Shown here piece by piece: positions 1-7,788 of a DNA stretch of 22,411 nt. The stretch covers positions 1 to 22,411 of the forward strand of contig JASLCA010000116.1 in the NCBI GenBank assembly GCA_030146225.1, written 5' to 3'. The DNA is from Sphingobacterium sp. (GTDB lineage: Bacteria; Bacteroidota; Bacteroidia; Sphingobacteriales; Sphingobacteriaceae). A program made the translations under genes and the position numbers. The notes beneath the pieces were generated by a model. The model was not told the DNA's origin and searched no databases. It saw nothing but the letters and a program-made list of their open reading frames with translations. The number at the start of each line of letters is the position of its first letter. Positions within the stretch are counted from its first letter, which is position 1.

Positions 1-479
1 TTGCGGGAAGTTATCTGATCAATTGCATCCTTGGCTACAGCGCCTACTGTTTGATTGGCATTCATCATGCGATCGTAGGTAGATTTGGTAGAAACATAAA
101 TTGCCTCTTGCGCCTGTAGCTTAGCCTTTGCGTGAGCTACCTGAGATTGGATCTCCGGAGCTTCTAAGATCACTAAGACCTGTCCTGCACTTACTTTATC
201 CCCAATATCAACCCGAATGCTTTTCACATAACTATTTACCTTGGCAAATAACGCGGTATGCTGATCCGGCTTTAACTCCCCAGCTAAACTCAATAGCACT
301 AAGGGATTGCTCTTACTTATGGTTATAGTTTCCATGGGATTCATCATGCCCATGCCCATTCCCATTCCGGCCATCCCTGCTTTGGGCTCTTCCTTCTTTT
401 CTGTCTTTTCTGCTTTTTCTGTATTACATGCCGCTAGTGAAAGTGTAGCCGCAAGTATTAATAGTGATTTATAGTGCAT
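1..479 (-). CDS. RND efflux periplasmic adaptor (membrane fusion protein), N-terminal part, runs off the left edge
   Basis: This is the first 159 codons of a HlyD/AcrA/CusB-type membrane fusion protein, the subunit that bridges an RND pump and an outer-membrane channel. The N-terminus is a lipoprotein signal with lipobox LAAC (Cys18). A charged Lys/Glu linker follows, then a Met-rich stretch at residues 36-49 (GMAGMGMGMGMMNP) with seven Met in 14 residues. From about residue 70 the sequence matches the biotinyl-lipoyl-like half-motif of adaptors (VKSIRVDIGDKVSAGQVLV), followed by the start of the alpha-helical hairpin (QSQVAHAKAKLQAQ). The ATG at 479 overlaps the last 11 bases of the RND pump gene, so the two are probably translationally coupled in the order outer-membrane factor, pump, adaptor. 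The Met cluster suggests binding of a soft metal such as Cu or Ag, but that is inference. The C-terminal part is outside the window. Confidence 0.88.
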   Translation of the reverse strand, partial: MHYKSLLILAATLSLAACNTEKAEKTEKKEEPKAGMAGMGMGMGMMNPMETITISKSNPLVLLSLAGELKPDQHTALFAKVNSYVKSIRVDIGDKVSAGQVLVILEAPEIQSQVAHAKAKLQAQEAIYVSTKSTYDRMMNANQTVGAVAKDAIDQITSR

Positions 480-3400
480 TGTGTTCGTTTTTAAGGTTAA
501 TAAAGTGAATACTGTCTTCATCTTCTGGATCTAATGATGGGGATTGCGTAGTGGTCTTGCCCTGTATCCATCCGAATACAAGTGGCAATAAGATCAATAC
601 CGAAAACGTGGAAGCCATTAAACCTCCAATTACGGCTCTTCCTAGTGGAGATACCTGATCTCCGCCTTCTCCAAATCCAATCGCCATAGGCAACATACCA
701 GCCGACATGGCCAATGTTGTCATAATAATTGGACGGATACGAAGCCCTACCGCTTCTAATGCTGCCTGCATGGCGTTGCCATTTTTAAGGCGCAGGGTTT
801 CGGCATTAGAGATCAGTAATACAGCATTCGCAATGGATACCCCTACGGCCATAATTAAGCCCATATACGATTGAAGATTCAAGGTAGACCCTGTTAATTT
901 CAGCAGCAACAAGGACCCAAAGAGTACGAAAGGTACCGTTGTTAGGATCACGAATGACACTTTAAAGGATTGAAAATTGGCCGCCAACATCAGGAAGATA
1001 ACCAAGACAGCCACTAGTAATCCACTAGCCAAGCTACTCATGGTTTCATCCAATACAGGAGTCATACCGGCCACCTGAATATTCACTCCTTTTGGCAATT
1101 CACCTAAGGATTTAATGGCTGCATCCACATCTTTCTGCGCCCGCTCTAGATCTGACTTATACAAGTTGGCTGTCACAGTGGTGTAGCCCATGGTTCCTAA
1201 GTTGTAGCTTTCACCTAAACCCTTTGTTGGGGTTATGGTCGCAACATCCCCAAGCACAGGACGATCAGAGTTTTTAGACAATGGAATATTGGCGAGCTCA
1301 TCTTGACTATTCAATACATGCTGCGGCATCTGAACCTGAACATCATAAGCAATGCCCATCATACCACCTACCCACATGTTTTTACTCGTATATCTAGAAG
1401 AGGCAGTACTCGCTACCAGGGAGCGTGTAATATCCTGTGCATCTAAGCCCAGTTGAGCAGCTCTTTGACGGTCGATATTAATCTCCAATGCGGGGTAATT
1501 CATGGATTGAGGAATCTTTTGATCCCGCATATACTCCAGTTCATTCAACTTAGCTAAGAGCTTCTTAGCAGTCATCGCATTCATCTTCTTCATCATGCCT
1601 GAGATACGGATCTCAATAGGCGTGTTGGTACCTTGTCCCAGAATCTTTTCGGTAAGCTCGATGGGCTCAAAGGAAAGACTCAGCTCTGGCATTTTTCCCT
1701 TAATATGCTTTCTAATCTGATCCTTAAGTTCATCCGAATTGCCTTTAAAGTCTTTTAATGCGACTTGCAACAGGGCCTCATGGGGTCCCGCATTGTACAA
1801 GTAGATCGGACTCACGGCAAAGGTCGAAGGATGCAAGCCTACATAAGCAGAGGTTATGGCGATTTTTTCCTTGCCAATAATGGTTTCTAGCTCTTTTAGC
1901 ACCGCCTTAACCTTGATTTCGGTCTTTTCGATACGCGTACCTTCAGGGGCAGTAATCCGCACCTGAAACTGACTAGAGTTTACCGAGGGAAGTACATCCT
2001 TGCCCGTAAATTGATACATGATGCCCACGGCGATCAATGCAACCAATATGCTCAGGGATACAACCAGCTTTCTGTAGCGCATTAAGCCAGTTAAAAAGCC
2101 AGTAAACTTGTTTTTAAAGCGGTCAAATCCTGTCTCTACATAAACCTCTTCATGATCCTTCTTCTTCATAATCCAGTTGGCCATAACAGGCACAAAGGTC
2201 TGCGACATAATAAAGGAAACAATCATCGAGAACCCAATAGCTAATGCTAATGGCATAAACAAGGATCCTGGGATACCCGTCATCATAAAGGCTGGAGCAA
2301 ATACCGCAAGCACACAGAGTAAGATCAGCAATTTAGGGAAGGCAATCTCTCTACAGGCATCTAAAATAGCCTGCGCTTTGGATTTCTTCATCTCAAAATG
2401 CTGGTGAATATTCTCAATGGTTACGGTACTCTCATCCACTAAAATCCCAATGGCTAAGGCTAATCCAGACAGGGTCATAATATTAATGGTCTGTCCAAAG
2501 AGCTTTAAGAATAAGACTCCTGAAACAATGGAGATCGGGATCGTAAGGATTACGATAAGGGCCGCTCTACGATCCCGAAGGAACAAGACGACCATTAAGC
2601 CTGTTAATAAGGCACCTAAGACGCCTTCAATAATTAGACTTTTTACCGCGTTGATGACATAGACGGATTGGTCAAATTCATACGAAATCGTAACATCTTC
2701 AGGTAAGTTGTTCTGAATACTCGGCAAGGTTTTCTTTAAGTTTTGTACTACATCATAAGTAGATGCCTTCCCAGATTTTGCTACGTTAATATATACCGAG
2801 CGCTTGCCATCCACGAGTGCATAGCCTGCGGTAATATCGGCACCGTCTTTCACGGTAGCTACATCACGAATATAGACGTTATCTACCTGACCTTTAAAGA
2901 TTGGAATATCTCCAAACTCCTCTACAGTCTTCAAGGTATTATTGGTCGGCGTCAAGTAGTTAATATCCCCAATATAGATGTTTCCAGATGGGGATGTTAC
3001 GTTCTGACGGCTGATTGCCTCCACGATTTGATCTGGAGACAACTGATGCGTACGTAGTTTAGAAGGGTCCACATTAATCTCGATGGTTCGCGGACTTCCT
3101 CCAAATGGAGGCGCTGTAGTCAAGCCTGGTATAGCCACCAAGAATGGACGTGCCGTAAAGTTGGCAATATCCTGCAGTTGGTTGTTGGTCTTTGTCGGAC
3201 TTCTAAAGACAAGTTGACCTACTGGCTGTGAGGAAGCATCAAAGCGGATAATAAACGGTGGCGGAGCGCCTGGAGGTAAAAATACCTGCGAGCGATTGGA
3301 TAGTGCCGACAGCTGAGCTATGGCCTCTCCCATCTCTGTCCCTTCATAGAAATTGATCTTCATCAAGGTCAATCCCTGGGTGTTCTTAGTCTCAATGCTT

Positions 3401-3633
3401 TTAATACCCTGAGTAAAAAGCATCATATTCACATACATCTTTGTAAAATAGCCTTCCATCTGTTGTGGCGTATAGCCATTAAAGGAGTGGGCTATATAAA
3501 CAACCGGTAAATTCATTTCCGGAAGTATATCCACCTGTATGTCTTTGGCTGAGCGTATTCCGAAGAATAGCAATCCCAACACCATAACCATAATGGATAT
3601 GGGCTTGCGGAGCGCAAATCGTATCAAATTCAT
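469..3633 (-). CDS. RND-family efflux pump inner-membrane permease (AcrB/CusA superfamily)
   Basis: At 1054 residues this is a full-length RND permease: TM1 near the N-terminus, a periplasmic porter loop (about 35-330), TM2-6 (about 333-485), TM7 (about 520-545), a second periplasmic loop, and TM8-12 from about residue 865. Proton-driven RND pumps expel drugs, metals or other compounds through an adaptor and a TolC-like channel; here both partners are the adjacent genes. TM4 reads GILVDESTVTIEN with Asp400-Glu401 where AcrB has Asp407-Asp408. In TM10, GVSIANAVLL has Ala935 where AcrB has the relay Lys940. It is therefore neither a textbook AcrB nor CusA, and resembles a separate branch common in Bacteroidota. 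Substrate cannot be assigned from sequence. It starts 11 bases after the outer-membrane-factor stop codon and overlaps the adaptor start. Confidence 0.95.
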   Translation of the reverse strand: MNLIRFALRKPISIMVMVLGLLFFGIRSAKDIQVDILPEMNLPVVYIAHSFNGYTPQQMEGYFTKMYVNMMLFTQGIKSIETKNTQGLTLMKINFYEGTEMGEAIAQLSALSNRSQVFLPPGAPPPFIIRFDASSQPVGQLVFRSPTKTNNQLQDIANFTARPFLVAIPGLTTAPPFGGSPRTIEINVDPSKLRTHQLSPDQIVEAISRQNVTSPSGNIYIGDINYLTPTNNTLKTVEEFGDIPIFKGQVDNVYIRDVATVKDGADITAGYALVDGKRSVYINVAKSGKASTYDVVQNLKKTLPSIQNNLPEDVTISYEFDQSVYVINAVKSLIIEGVLGALLTGLMVVLFLRDRRAALIVILTIPISIVSGVLFLKLFGQTINIMTLSGLALAIGILVDESTVTIENIHQHFEMKKSKAQAILDACREIAFPKLLILLCVLAVFAPAFMMTGIPGSLFMPLALAIGFSMIVSFIMSQTFVPVMANWIMKKKDHEEVYVETGFDRFKNKFTGFLTGLMRYRKLVVSLSILVALIAVGIMYQFTGKDVLPSVNSSQFQVRITAPEGTRIEKTEIKVKAVLKELETIIGKEKIAITSAYVGLHPSTFAVSPIYLYNAGPHEALLQVALKDFKGNSDELKDQIRKHIKGKMPELSLSFEPIELTEKILGQGTNTPIEIRISGMMKKMNAMTAKKLLAKLNELEYMRDQKIPQSMNYPALEINIDRQRAAQLGLDAQDITRSLVASTASSRYTSKNMWVGGMMGIAYDVQVQMPQHVLNSQDELANIPLSKNSDRPVLGDVATITPTKGLGESYNLGTMGYTTVTANLYKSDLERAQKDVDAAIKSLGELPKGVNIQVAGMTPVLDETMSSLASGLLVAVLVIFLMLAANFQSFKVSFVILTTVPFVLFGSLLLLKLTGSTLNLQSYMGLIMAVGVSIANAVLLISNAETLRLKNGNAMQAALEAVGLRIRPIIMTTLAMSAGMLPMAIGFGEGGDQVSPLGRAVIGGLMASTFSVLILLPLVFGWIQGKTTTQSPSLDPEDEDSIHFINLKNEHNAL

Positions 3634-3644
3634 CTAATTGTCTT

Positions 3645-5036
3645 TTAGTTTGGGTTTTTAATTAAAACAGCAAGATCACCTTGCGCAGCTGCCAACAAGA
3701 GTAGGCCTTGCCATACATTGTTTTGCGCTAGCTCATAGTCAATTTCTGCTCTGTTTAGACTATACAAGGCCTGCGTGTAATCCACCAAGGTGGTTAATCC
3801 ATTCTCATACAGGGCCGTATGTTGCTTGTAGGCGAGCAAGGCAGCCGAGAGCTGCACCTTAGTCTCCTCAAAGTTGTCATAAGCATTTTTGATTTGCGCT
3901 TGGGCCAGCATGGCCTGCGCATTTAACTCCTTATGAAGCAAGTCATAATCATGACTAAGTGCTCGGGTATACTCTTTTTGCTGCTTTATCTTGGTATTAA
4001 AGCGGTACATATTGCTGATGTTCCAGCTTAGCGAAAAGCCCAATAGATAATTGCTGCGATCCACGCCCACCCCCTTAAAGTAAGAGCTGGAATAGGCCGA
4101 AAGATCCTGTGCATAGTTGGCATCAAAGCCTGAACCCCTGCCTTGCAATACCCCAAAAGCAGATACCTTTGGCATGCGCTCGGATCTGAATAGGGTTTCT
4201 ACTTGCAGGCTTTCGTTGATCTGTCCTTGTTGTAATTGTAAAAAGGGATGCTTGGCAATATCCTTTTCGGATTGGTCTGCCCTATTTTCCGGAACGCTGG
4301 TACTATAGACCGAGTCCAACTGATAAGCTTGGAAGGTATCTCCCATATGTACAGCCAGTTGCTTAGAGAAGTCTAAGACCTTGTCATAGGCCTTCAGTTC
4401 GGCCGACTTGGCATTGGAAACCTCTGCTTTCGCTAAGGAAGCGTCTACCTCAGGAATTAAGCCGGATTGAGCACGAGAGTCCGTCATCTCAAAGAAGACT
4501 TCAGCGCGCTGAAAGTTTTTGTGCTGTACATACTCCATCCGTTGTGCGGCGAGCAGGTTGAGGTAGGCCGCGCTTACCTTTACTTGCTGTTGAAATACTT
4601 CTTGATCTACCGCTGCTACAGCCGTGATCTCCTTGTCATCGCCTAGCAAAATTTGGTTTTTGCGGCGACCGAAGGTGAAGACATCCCAATTGATATTGGC
4701 AAAATAAAGTGAGCCAAAGGCCGCATTCCAGTTTTGCTCCGCCAAAGGCATGGAGGTCGCAGCGGAAGCCATGCCAGAACCGGCGTACATCGGTCCATGC
4801 TGCACATTGATCGTCCCAAAGCTTTGTTGAGCTGCTAAGGTCAGGTCAGGAAGAAATTGTTGTCTTTGAAAGACTGTATTTTGTTGAGCAGCCAATACAA
4901 GGGCTTGCTTAGACTTGATTTTATCATAGTTTAAGACCGCACGTTGTAATGCATCTCTAAGGTCGAGCACTTGTGCGGAAGCCGTAAAGCTACACAAGCT
5001 GATCAAGCCTATAGATGCCATGAATTTTATATTCAT
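3645..5036 (-). CDS. TolC-family outer membrane efflux protein
   Basis: This 463-residue protein has a Sec signal peptide (MNIKFMASIGLISLCSFTASA, cleavage before Gln22). The mature part has the OEP/TolC character: two alpha-helical repeats rich in Ala, Gln and Leu (LRDALQRAVLNYDKIKSKQALVLAAQQN near the start, and the second-repeat elements YKQHTALYENGLTTLVDYTQALYSLNRAEIDYELAQN near the end), separated by aromatic, Asn/Ser-rich segments expected of beta-barrel strands. It should form the outer-membrane exit duct for the RND pump encoded 11 bases downstream. It is the first gene of the outer-membrane factor, pump, adaptor set. The start ATG at 5036 has the A/T-rich upstream context typical of the phylum. 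Confidence 0.93.
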   Translation of the reverse strand: MNIKFMASIGLISLCSFTASAQVLDLRDALQRAVLNYDKIKSKQALVLAAQQNTVFQRQQFLPDLTLAAQQSFGTINVQHGPMYAGSGMASAATSMPLAEQNWNAAFGSLYFANINWDVFTFGRRKNQILLGDDKEITAVAAVDQEVFQQQVKVSAAYLNLLAAQRMEYVQHKNFQRAEVFFEMTDSRAQSGLIPEVDASLAKAEVSNAKSAELKAYDKVLDFSKQLAVHMGDTFQAYQLDSVYSTSVPENRADQSEKDIAKHPFLQLQQGQINESLQVETLFRSERMPKVSAFGVLQGRGSGFDANYAQDLSAYSSSYFKGVGVDRSNYLLGFSLSWNISNMYRFNTKIKQQKEYTRALSHDYDLLHKELNAQAMLAQAQIKNAYDNFEETKVQLSAALLAYKQHTALYENGLTTLVDYTQALYSLNRAEIDYELAQNNVWQGLLLLAAAQGDLAVLIKNPN

Positions 5037-5118
5037 TGTATAATAAATTTAGAAATTAGACATAGTGAATTCAGCATAGCCCAGAGGGCATGCGTATTAC
5101 ATATTCAAAATGTCGCTT

Positions 5119-5541
5119 CTAAATTCTGTAGGTACAGTGCAGGATATACAAAGGATTGCCCCAGGCGGGGTAGCGTGCAAGATGGGCATAGTTGTTCTTA
5201 CGGGCAGCATCAATAATGGCCGGATCAAACAATGCACCCAACATGCGGTTGGCAATAACAGTCCCCCATAGCTTGACTACAAAGTCAGAGTGGGACTGGT
5301 TCTTGGCCGAATCATCAACCTTGACAAACTCCTGTTCCTGCTTACAGCAGTCTTTTTTCTTGTCTACAAGTTGCTTGTTCTTTTCCTGACAGATAGGACA
5401 AGGCTTATCCGCATGTTGCAAGGTATTGTACAGCGTAAGCTGCTTTACCGAGGCTCCTTGGCACAGATGTGTATACCTGGTAAAGCCAGTGGCCAATACC
5501 AAATAAAACACCGAAAGAAATATTACAAAGAGTCTTTTCAT
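5119..5541 (-). CDS. Secreted Cys/His-rich small protein, HYC_CC_PP family-like
   Basis: This 140-residue protein has an N-terminal hydrophobic signal or anchor (residues 4-20). It carries His25-x-Cys27 (THLC), a CPIC pair at 48-51, a Lys-rich region, CC at 65-66 and a conserved-looking C-terminal tail, YILHCTYRI. The arrangement of an HxC after the signal, a central Cys pair and a Pro-plus-LNC/LHC tail matches the Bacteroidota family known as HYC_CC_PP, whose function is unknown. Here the first motif is HLC rather than HYC, and NP stands where the family has PP. It lies 82 bases upstream of the outer-membrane factor gene on the same strand. Free Cys/His pairs in a secreted protein beside an efflux operon suggest metal sensing or binding, which is inference. 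Confidence 0.72.
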   Translation of the reverse strand: MKRLFVIFLSVFYLVLATGFTRYTHLCQGASVKQLTLYNTLQHADKPCPICQEKNKQLVDKKKDCCKQEQEFVKVDDSAKNQSHSDFVVKLWGTVIANRMLGALFDPAIIDAARKNNYAHLARYPAWGNPLYILHCTYRI

Positions 5542-5551
5542 ACCTTGGGGA

Positions 5552-5559
5552 CAAATCTA
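5552..5559 (-). promoter_or_regulatory. Bacteroidota -7 promoter element (TAGATTTG)
   Basis: Read on the minus strand this is TAGATTTG, a perfect match to the phylum's TAnnTTTG -7 element. It lies 10 bases upstream of the ATG of the Cys/His-rich protein gene, implying a very short leader. No good TTTG -33 element is seen at 19-21 bases further upstream, so strength is uncertain. It would drive the small protein and possibly the efflux genes behind it. Confidence 0.4.
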
Positions 5560-5670
5560 GTTATCGAGTCGGGATAAGACTTATACTATTCTTGGAAAAA
5601 GTTATAAAATTTAGGTTTTTTATAGCCCTAGTTCAATGACTAGCCAGCTACCCAAGCCTCAAAAGATCCA

Positions 5671-6669
5671 TTAGCTATTTTTAAACTGACTGGGAGCTAT
5701 CCCAAACCTCTTCTTAAAGGCCGAAGCAAAGTGACGTTGATTTTTATAGCCAATATGCTGGGCTACCGCTGCAATCTGCATCTTTTCCTCGCGCAGTAAA
5801 TGCTTGGCCTGCTCCATCTTATTGTCCGCCCAAAAGGCAAAGACACTGGTGCCAAACAACTCCTTAAAGCCCTTCTTTAAGGTAAACTCATTGGTCCCCA
5901 CCTGATGAGCCAAGGCTATTAGCGAACAGTCGGCATCCAGATGCTCGAGCAAATAATCCCTTACGGCATAGATCTTGTCCACATCAGCATGTTTGAGGGT
6001 CGTCTGCTGGCTAAGCGGGGCTTCCATAAACTGTTCAAACTGTAGCAAGAGCAACTCGAGCACCTTTGCCTCTAAGAACATCCGCTTAAAGACCCCTTGG
6101 CGTTGGCATTGCATAATATCCTCAATAATCCCATACATAGCATGGCTAATAAAGCTATTCTGCGGACTGAGTAAGCCCGACTTCCCCTTTTCAATACGAT
6201 TCCGAAAGCTATCGAAGAGCTGCGAATCCCCCGGCAGGAACTTCTGGAAGAAGCTCGGCGTTAAATTAATCTCACAAATATGAAAATCATTTCCCTCCCA
6301 CTCCATCTTGCCACAAAGCTCATTTGCGTAGATAATATTATGCTGATGCCTAGCAAAGCTAATGGCCTTCGGAAAGCTAGCGGCGGTGGCTCGCCCAGCA
6401 CCATTGAGCGCAAAGTGCATTTCAATAGTTTCATAGTCACTTTCAAAAGTAAATAAAAGCTTCTTGGGCAGGCTCACATTTCCAAAGCCTATATGTACTC
6501 CCTTAAAGAAGATTTCTTTGTAAAAGCCATCTCCCAAGGGCTTATGCATATAGGTAGTGCGCTCTTCTATCCCAGATTCGGGCGCATAAAATGGATTGGT
6601 AAATTCTTTTTCAAGGAACACTGTGTTAAGATCCTTGTCATATAATCGTAAAGTCATCGCTAATTCCAT
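5671..6669 (-). CDS. AraC-family transcriptional regulator, PchR-like (siderophore/iron type)
   Basis: This 332-residue protein has a C-terminal AraC-type double helix-turn-helix at about 230-330: first HTH around SLIALAHQVGTNEFTLKKGF, second around QIAAVAQHIGYKNQRHFASAFKKRFGIAPSQF. The N-terminal sensor half (with TFESDYETIEMHFALNG and the YANELCGKMEWEG stretch) resembles the PchR group, whose members activate siderophore uptake or synthesis genes when the ferric siderophore is present. It is transcribed divergently from a siderophore-interacting protein, which supports that role. The start at 6669 is preferred because AAAGGA lies eight bases upstream; an in-frame Met at residue 5 is the alternative. 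An inverted repeat begins 12 bases before its start codon, suggesting autoregulation. A perfect minus-strand -7 element (TAACTTTG) is at 6743-6750. Confidence 0.9.
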   Translation of the reverse strand: MELAMTLRLYDKDLNTVFLEKEFTNPFYAPESGIEERTTYMHKPLGDGFYKEIFFKGVHIGFGNVSLPKKLLFTFESDYETIEMHFALNGAGRATAASFPKAISFARHQHNIIYANELCGKMEWEGNDFHICEINLTPSFFQKFLPGDSQLFDSFRNRIEKGKSGLLSPQNSFISHAMYGIIEDIMQCQRQGVFKRMFLEAKVLELLLLQFEQFMEAPLSQQTTLKHADVDKIYAVRDYLLEHLDADCSLIALAHQVGTNEFTLKKGFKELFGTSVFAFWADNKMEQAKHLLREEKMQIAAVAQHIGYKNQRHFASAFKKRFGIAPSQFKNS

Positions 6670-6681
6670 TAAATATTCCTT

Positions 6682-6706
6682 TTTGCGGACATTTTATTCC
6701 CGCAAA
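6682..6706. promoter_or_regulatory. Putative operator, copy 1 (TTTGCGG-N11-CCGCAAA)
   Basis: This is a perfect 7-bp inverted repeat with an 11-base spacer that begins ACATT. It sits directly upstream of the AraC regulator start codon. A second copy sharing TTGCGGACATT and CCGCAA is at 6914-6939, near the divergent siderophore-interacting gene. The paired placement suggests binding sites for the AraC protein, though classical AraC sites are direct repeats, so another regulator is possible. Confidence 0.5.
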
Positions 6707-6913
6707 CAGACCTAAAGGACAAAGGAAGTAATTAGATTTGAACAAAGTTAGAAATTATTTAGAAAAGTTCTTAATAGTGAGCTAAGATTTTATTAATGAG
6801 TACTAAAGCTATGTAGGGATGCGATTTTAAGCATCTGTAGTGAGCCGAAGGCTAAGGCGGCTTAAAAAGTGAGCGTCAAAATAGGAACCCAAGCAAATGT
6901 AGCGCTTGTATAA

Positions 6914-6939
6914 ATTGCGGACATTAGCTTGTGCCGCAA
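6914..6939. promoter_or_regulatory. Putative operator, copy 2 (TTGCGG-N13-CCGCAA)
   Basis: The left arm ATTGCGG is at 6914-6920 and the right arm CCGCAA at 6934-6939. The left arm plus spacer start, TTGCGGACATT, is identical to copy 1 at 6682-6706, while the spacer is two bases longer. It ends 36 bases upstream of the ATG of the siderophore-interacting protein, a position where a regulator could contact RNA polymerase. Confidence 0.5.
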
Positions 6940-6975
6940 CATACATAAAGCACATTAGCACAAAAAAATATATTT

Positions 6976-7788
6976 ATGGAAAACGAAAAAATGAAGTTTA
7001 TACGTGGAGAGTTTAAGGTTACGCGTAAAATATACCTTACCGAGCATTATATACGCGTGTATCTGACGGGCGAGCAGGTCCCCCTTATTCAACATACCAC
7101 TATCGGGATTAATAATAAAATTGCCATTCCTCCTAAAGGGGTAGACAAGGTTTATTTCCCAGAATTTGACATGGAAAAGGGCGAATGGACACCCTTGCCA
7201 GAGGAGCTACGGCCAACAATTCGTACCTATACCCATCGTGGTATCGATATGGACAGCAATGAAATCTGGATTGACTTTGTAGCCCATGGGGATGAAGGGC
7301 CTGCCTCCGCTTGGGCTATTGCAGCGCAAGCTGGAGATGTACTAGGCGTCATGATGAAGAATGACAAGCTGGAACTCTATACCCCAGCCGACAACTACCT
7401 GCTGGTAGGAGATGCTACAGCTATCCCTGTACTAGGTGCGATACTGGAGGACCTGCCCGCAACAGCAAGCGGTACTTGTATTATCGAGGTGCATGCTGCT
7501 GCCGACGAGCAAGTACTCTATAGCAAAGCGGCTATTAAATTTATATGGCTGCATAATCCCCAGCCTGAAAAAGGCAGTGAGCTAGCGCGCCAAGTACGGG
7601 CTATAGCCTTGCCCACTGAAAATCGCTTCGCCTATGTTGCAGCTGAATTTTCATCGGTAAAGGAGATTCGAAACTACCTGCGTAAGGAGCTGGACTGGCA
7701 ACGCGAGGAACTTTACGCTTACTCCTACTGGAAGTCAGGAGTAGCTGAAGACAAATCAGTTAAAGCAAGACAAAATGAAAAGGAATAG
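6976..7788 (+). CDS. Siderophore-interacting protein (SIP, ViuB/YqjH-like FAD-dependent ferric reductase)
   Basis: This 270-residue protein of the FAD-binding-9/SIP family reduces iron in imported ferric siderophores in the cytoplasm to release Fe(II). Visible landmarks in order are the FAD-binding RxYTxR motif (RTYTHR, 83-88), DFVAHGDEGPASAWA (about 100-114, family DFVLHG...GPAS.WA), the NAD(P)H-domain GDATAIPVLGAILEDLP (145-161), AYVAAEFSSVKEIRNYL (219-235, family WVAGE) and the C-terminal YWKSG (251-255). The glycine-rich GP-G segment usual after the GD of this family is replaced by MMKNDKLEL (126-134). The start ATG at 6976 follows an A/T-rich stretch. The last 14 bases overlap the next gene, an ABC ATPase remnant, recalling mycobacterial IrtA, where a SIP domain is fused to an ABC transporter. 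Confidence 0.92.
   Translation: MENEKMKFIRGEFKVTRKIYLTEHYIRVYLTGEQVPLIQHTTIGINNKIAIPPKGVDKVYFPEFDMEKGEWTPLPEELRPTIRTYTHRGIDMDSNEIWIDFVAHGDEGPASAWAIAAQAGDVLGVMMKNDKLELYTPADNYLLVGDATAIPVLGAILEDLPATASGTCIIEVHAAADEQVLYSKAAIKFIWLHNPQPEKGSELARQVRAIALPTENRFAYVAAEFSSVKEIRNYLRKELDWQREELYAYSYWKSGVAEDKSVKARQNEKE

Larger units (their letters stand above)
6670..6975. other. 306-bp divergent regulatory region, no gene
   Basis: This non-coding gap separates the AraC regulator and the siderophore-interacting protein. It contains the two TTGCGG...CCGCAA inverted repeats. It also has perfect TAnnTTTG elements on opposite strands close together: TAGATTTG on the plus strand at 6733-6740 and TAACTTTG on the minus strand at 6743-6750. 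Neither has a clear -33 partner. Small hairpins (GATGC/GCATC at 6818-6835 and AGCCG/CGGCT at 6843-6862) are too weak to call. I see no open reading frame with coding character and no recognisable Fur box. Confidence 0.55.

Noticed and set aside
128..328. Plus-strand 66-codon open frame
   Set aside because: It lies antisense to the adaptor gene, which has clear lipobox and lipoyl-domain motifs. Other frames opposite the RND, kinase and MFS genes were dropped for the same reason.
469..3633. Naming the RND pump cusA
   Set aside because: The TM4 and TM10 residues do not match CusA, and the metal link rests only on the neighbouring Met-rich and Cys-rich proteins.
6818..6862. Small hairpins (GATGC/GCATC, AGCCG/CGGCT) as a terminator or small RNA
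   Set aside because: The stems are only five bases, with no T-run and no promoter context that supports a separate transcript.
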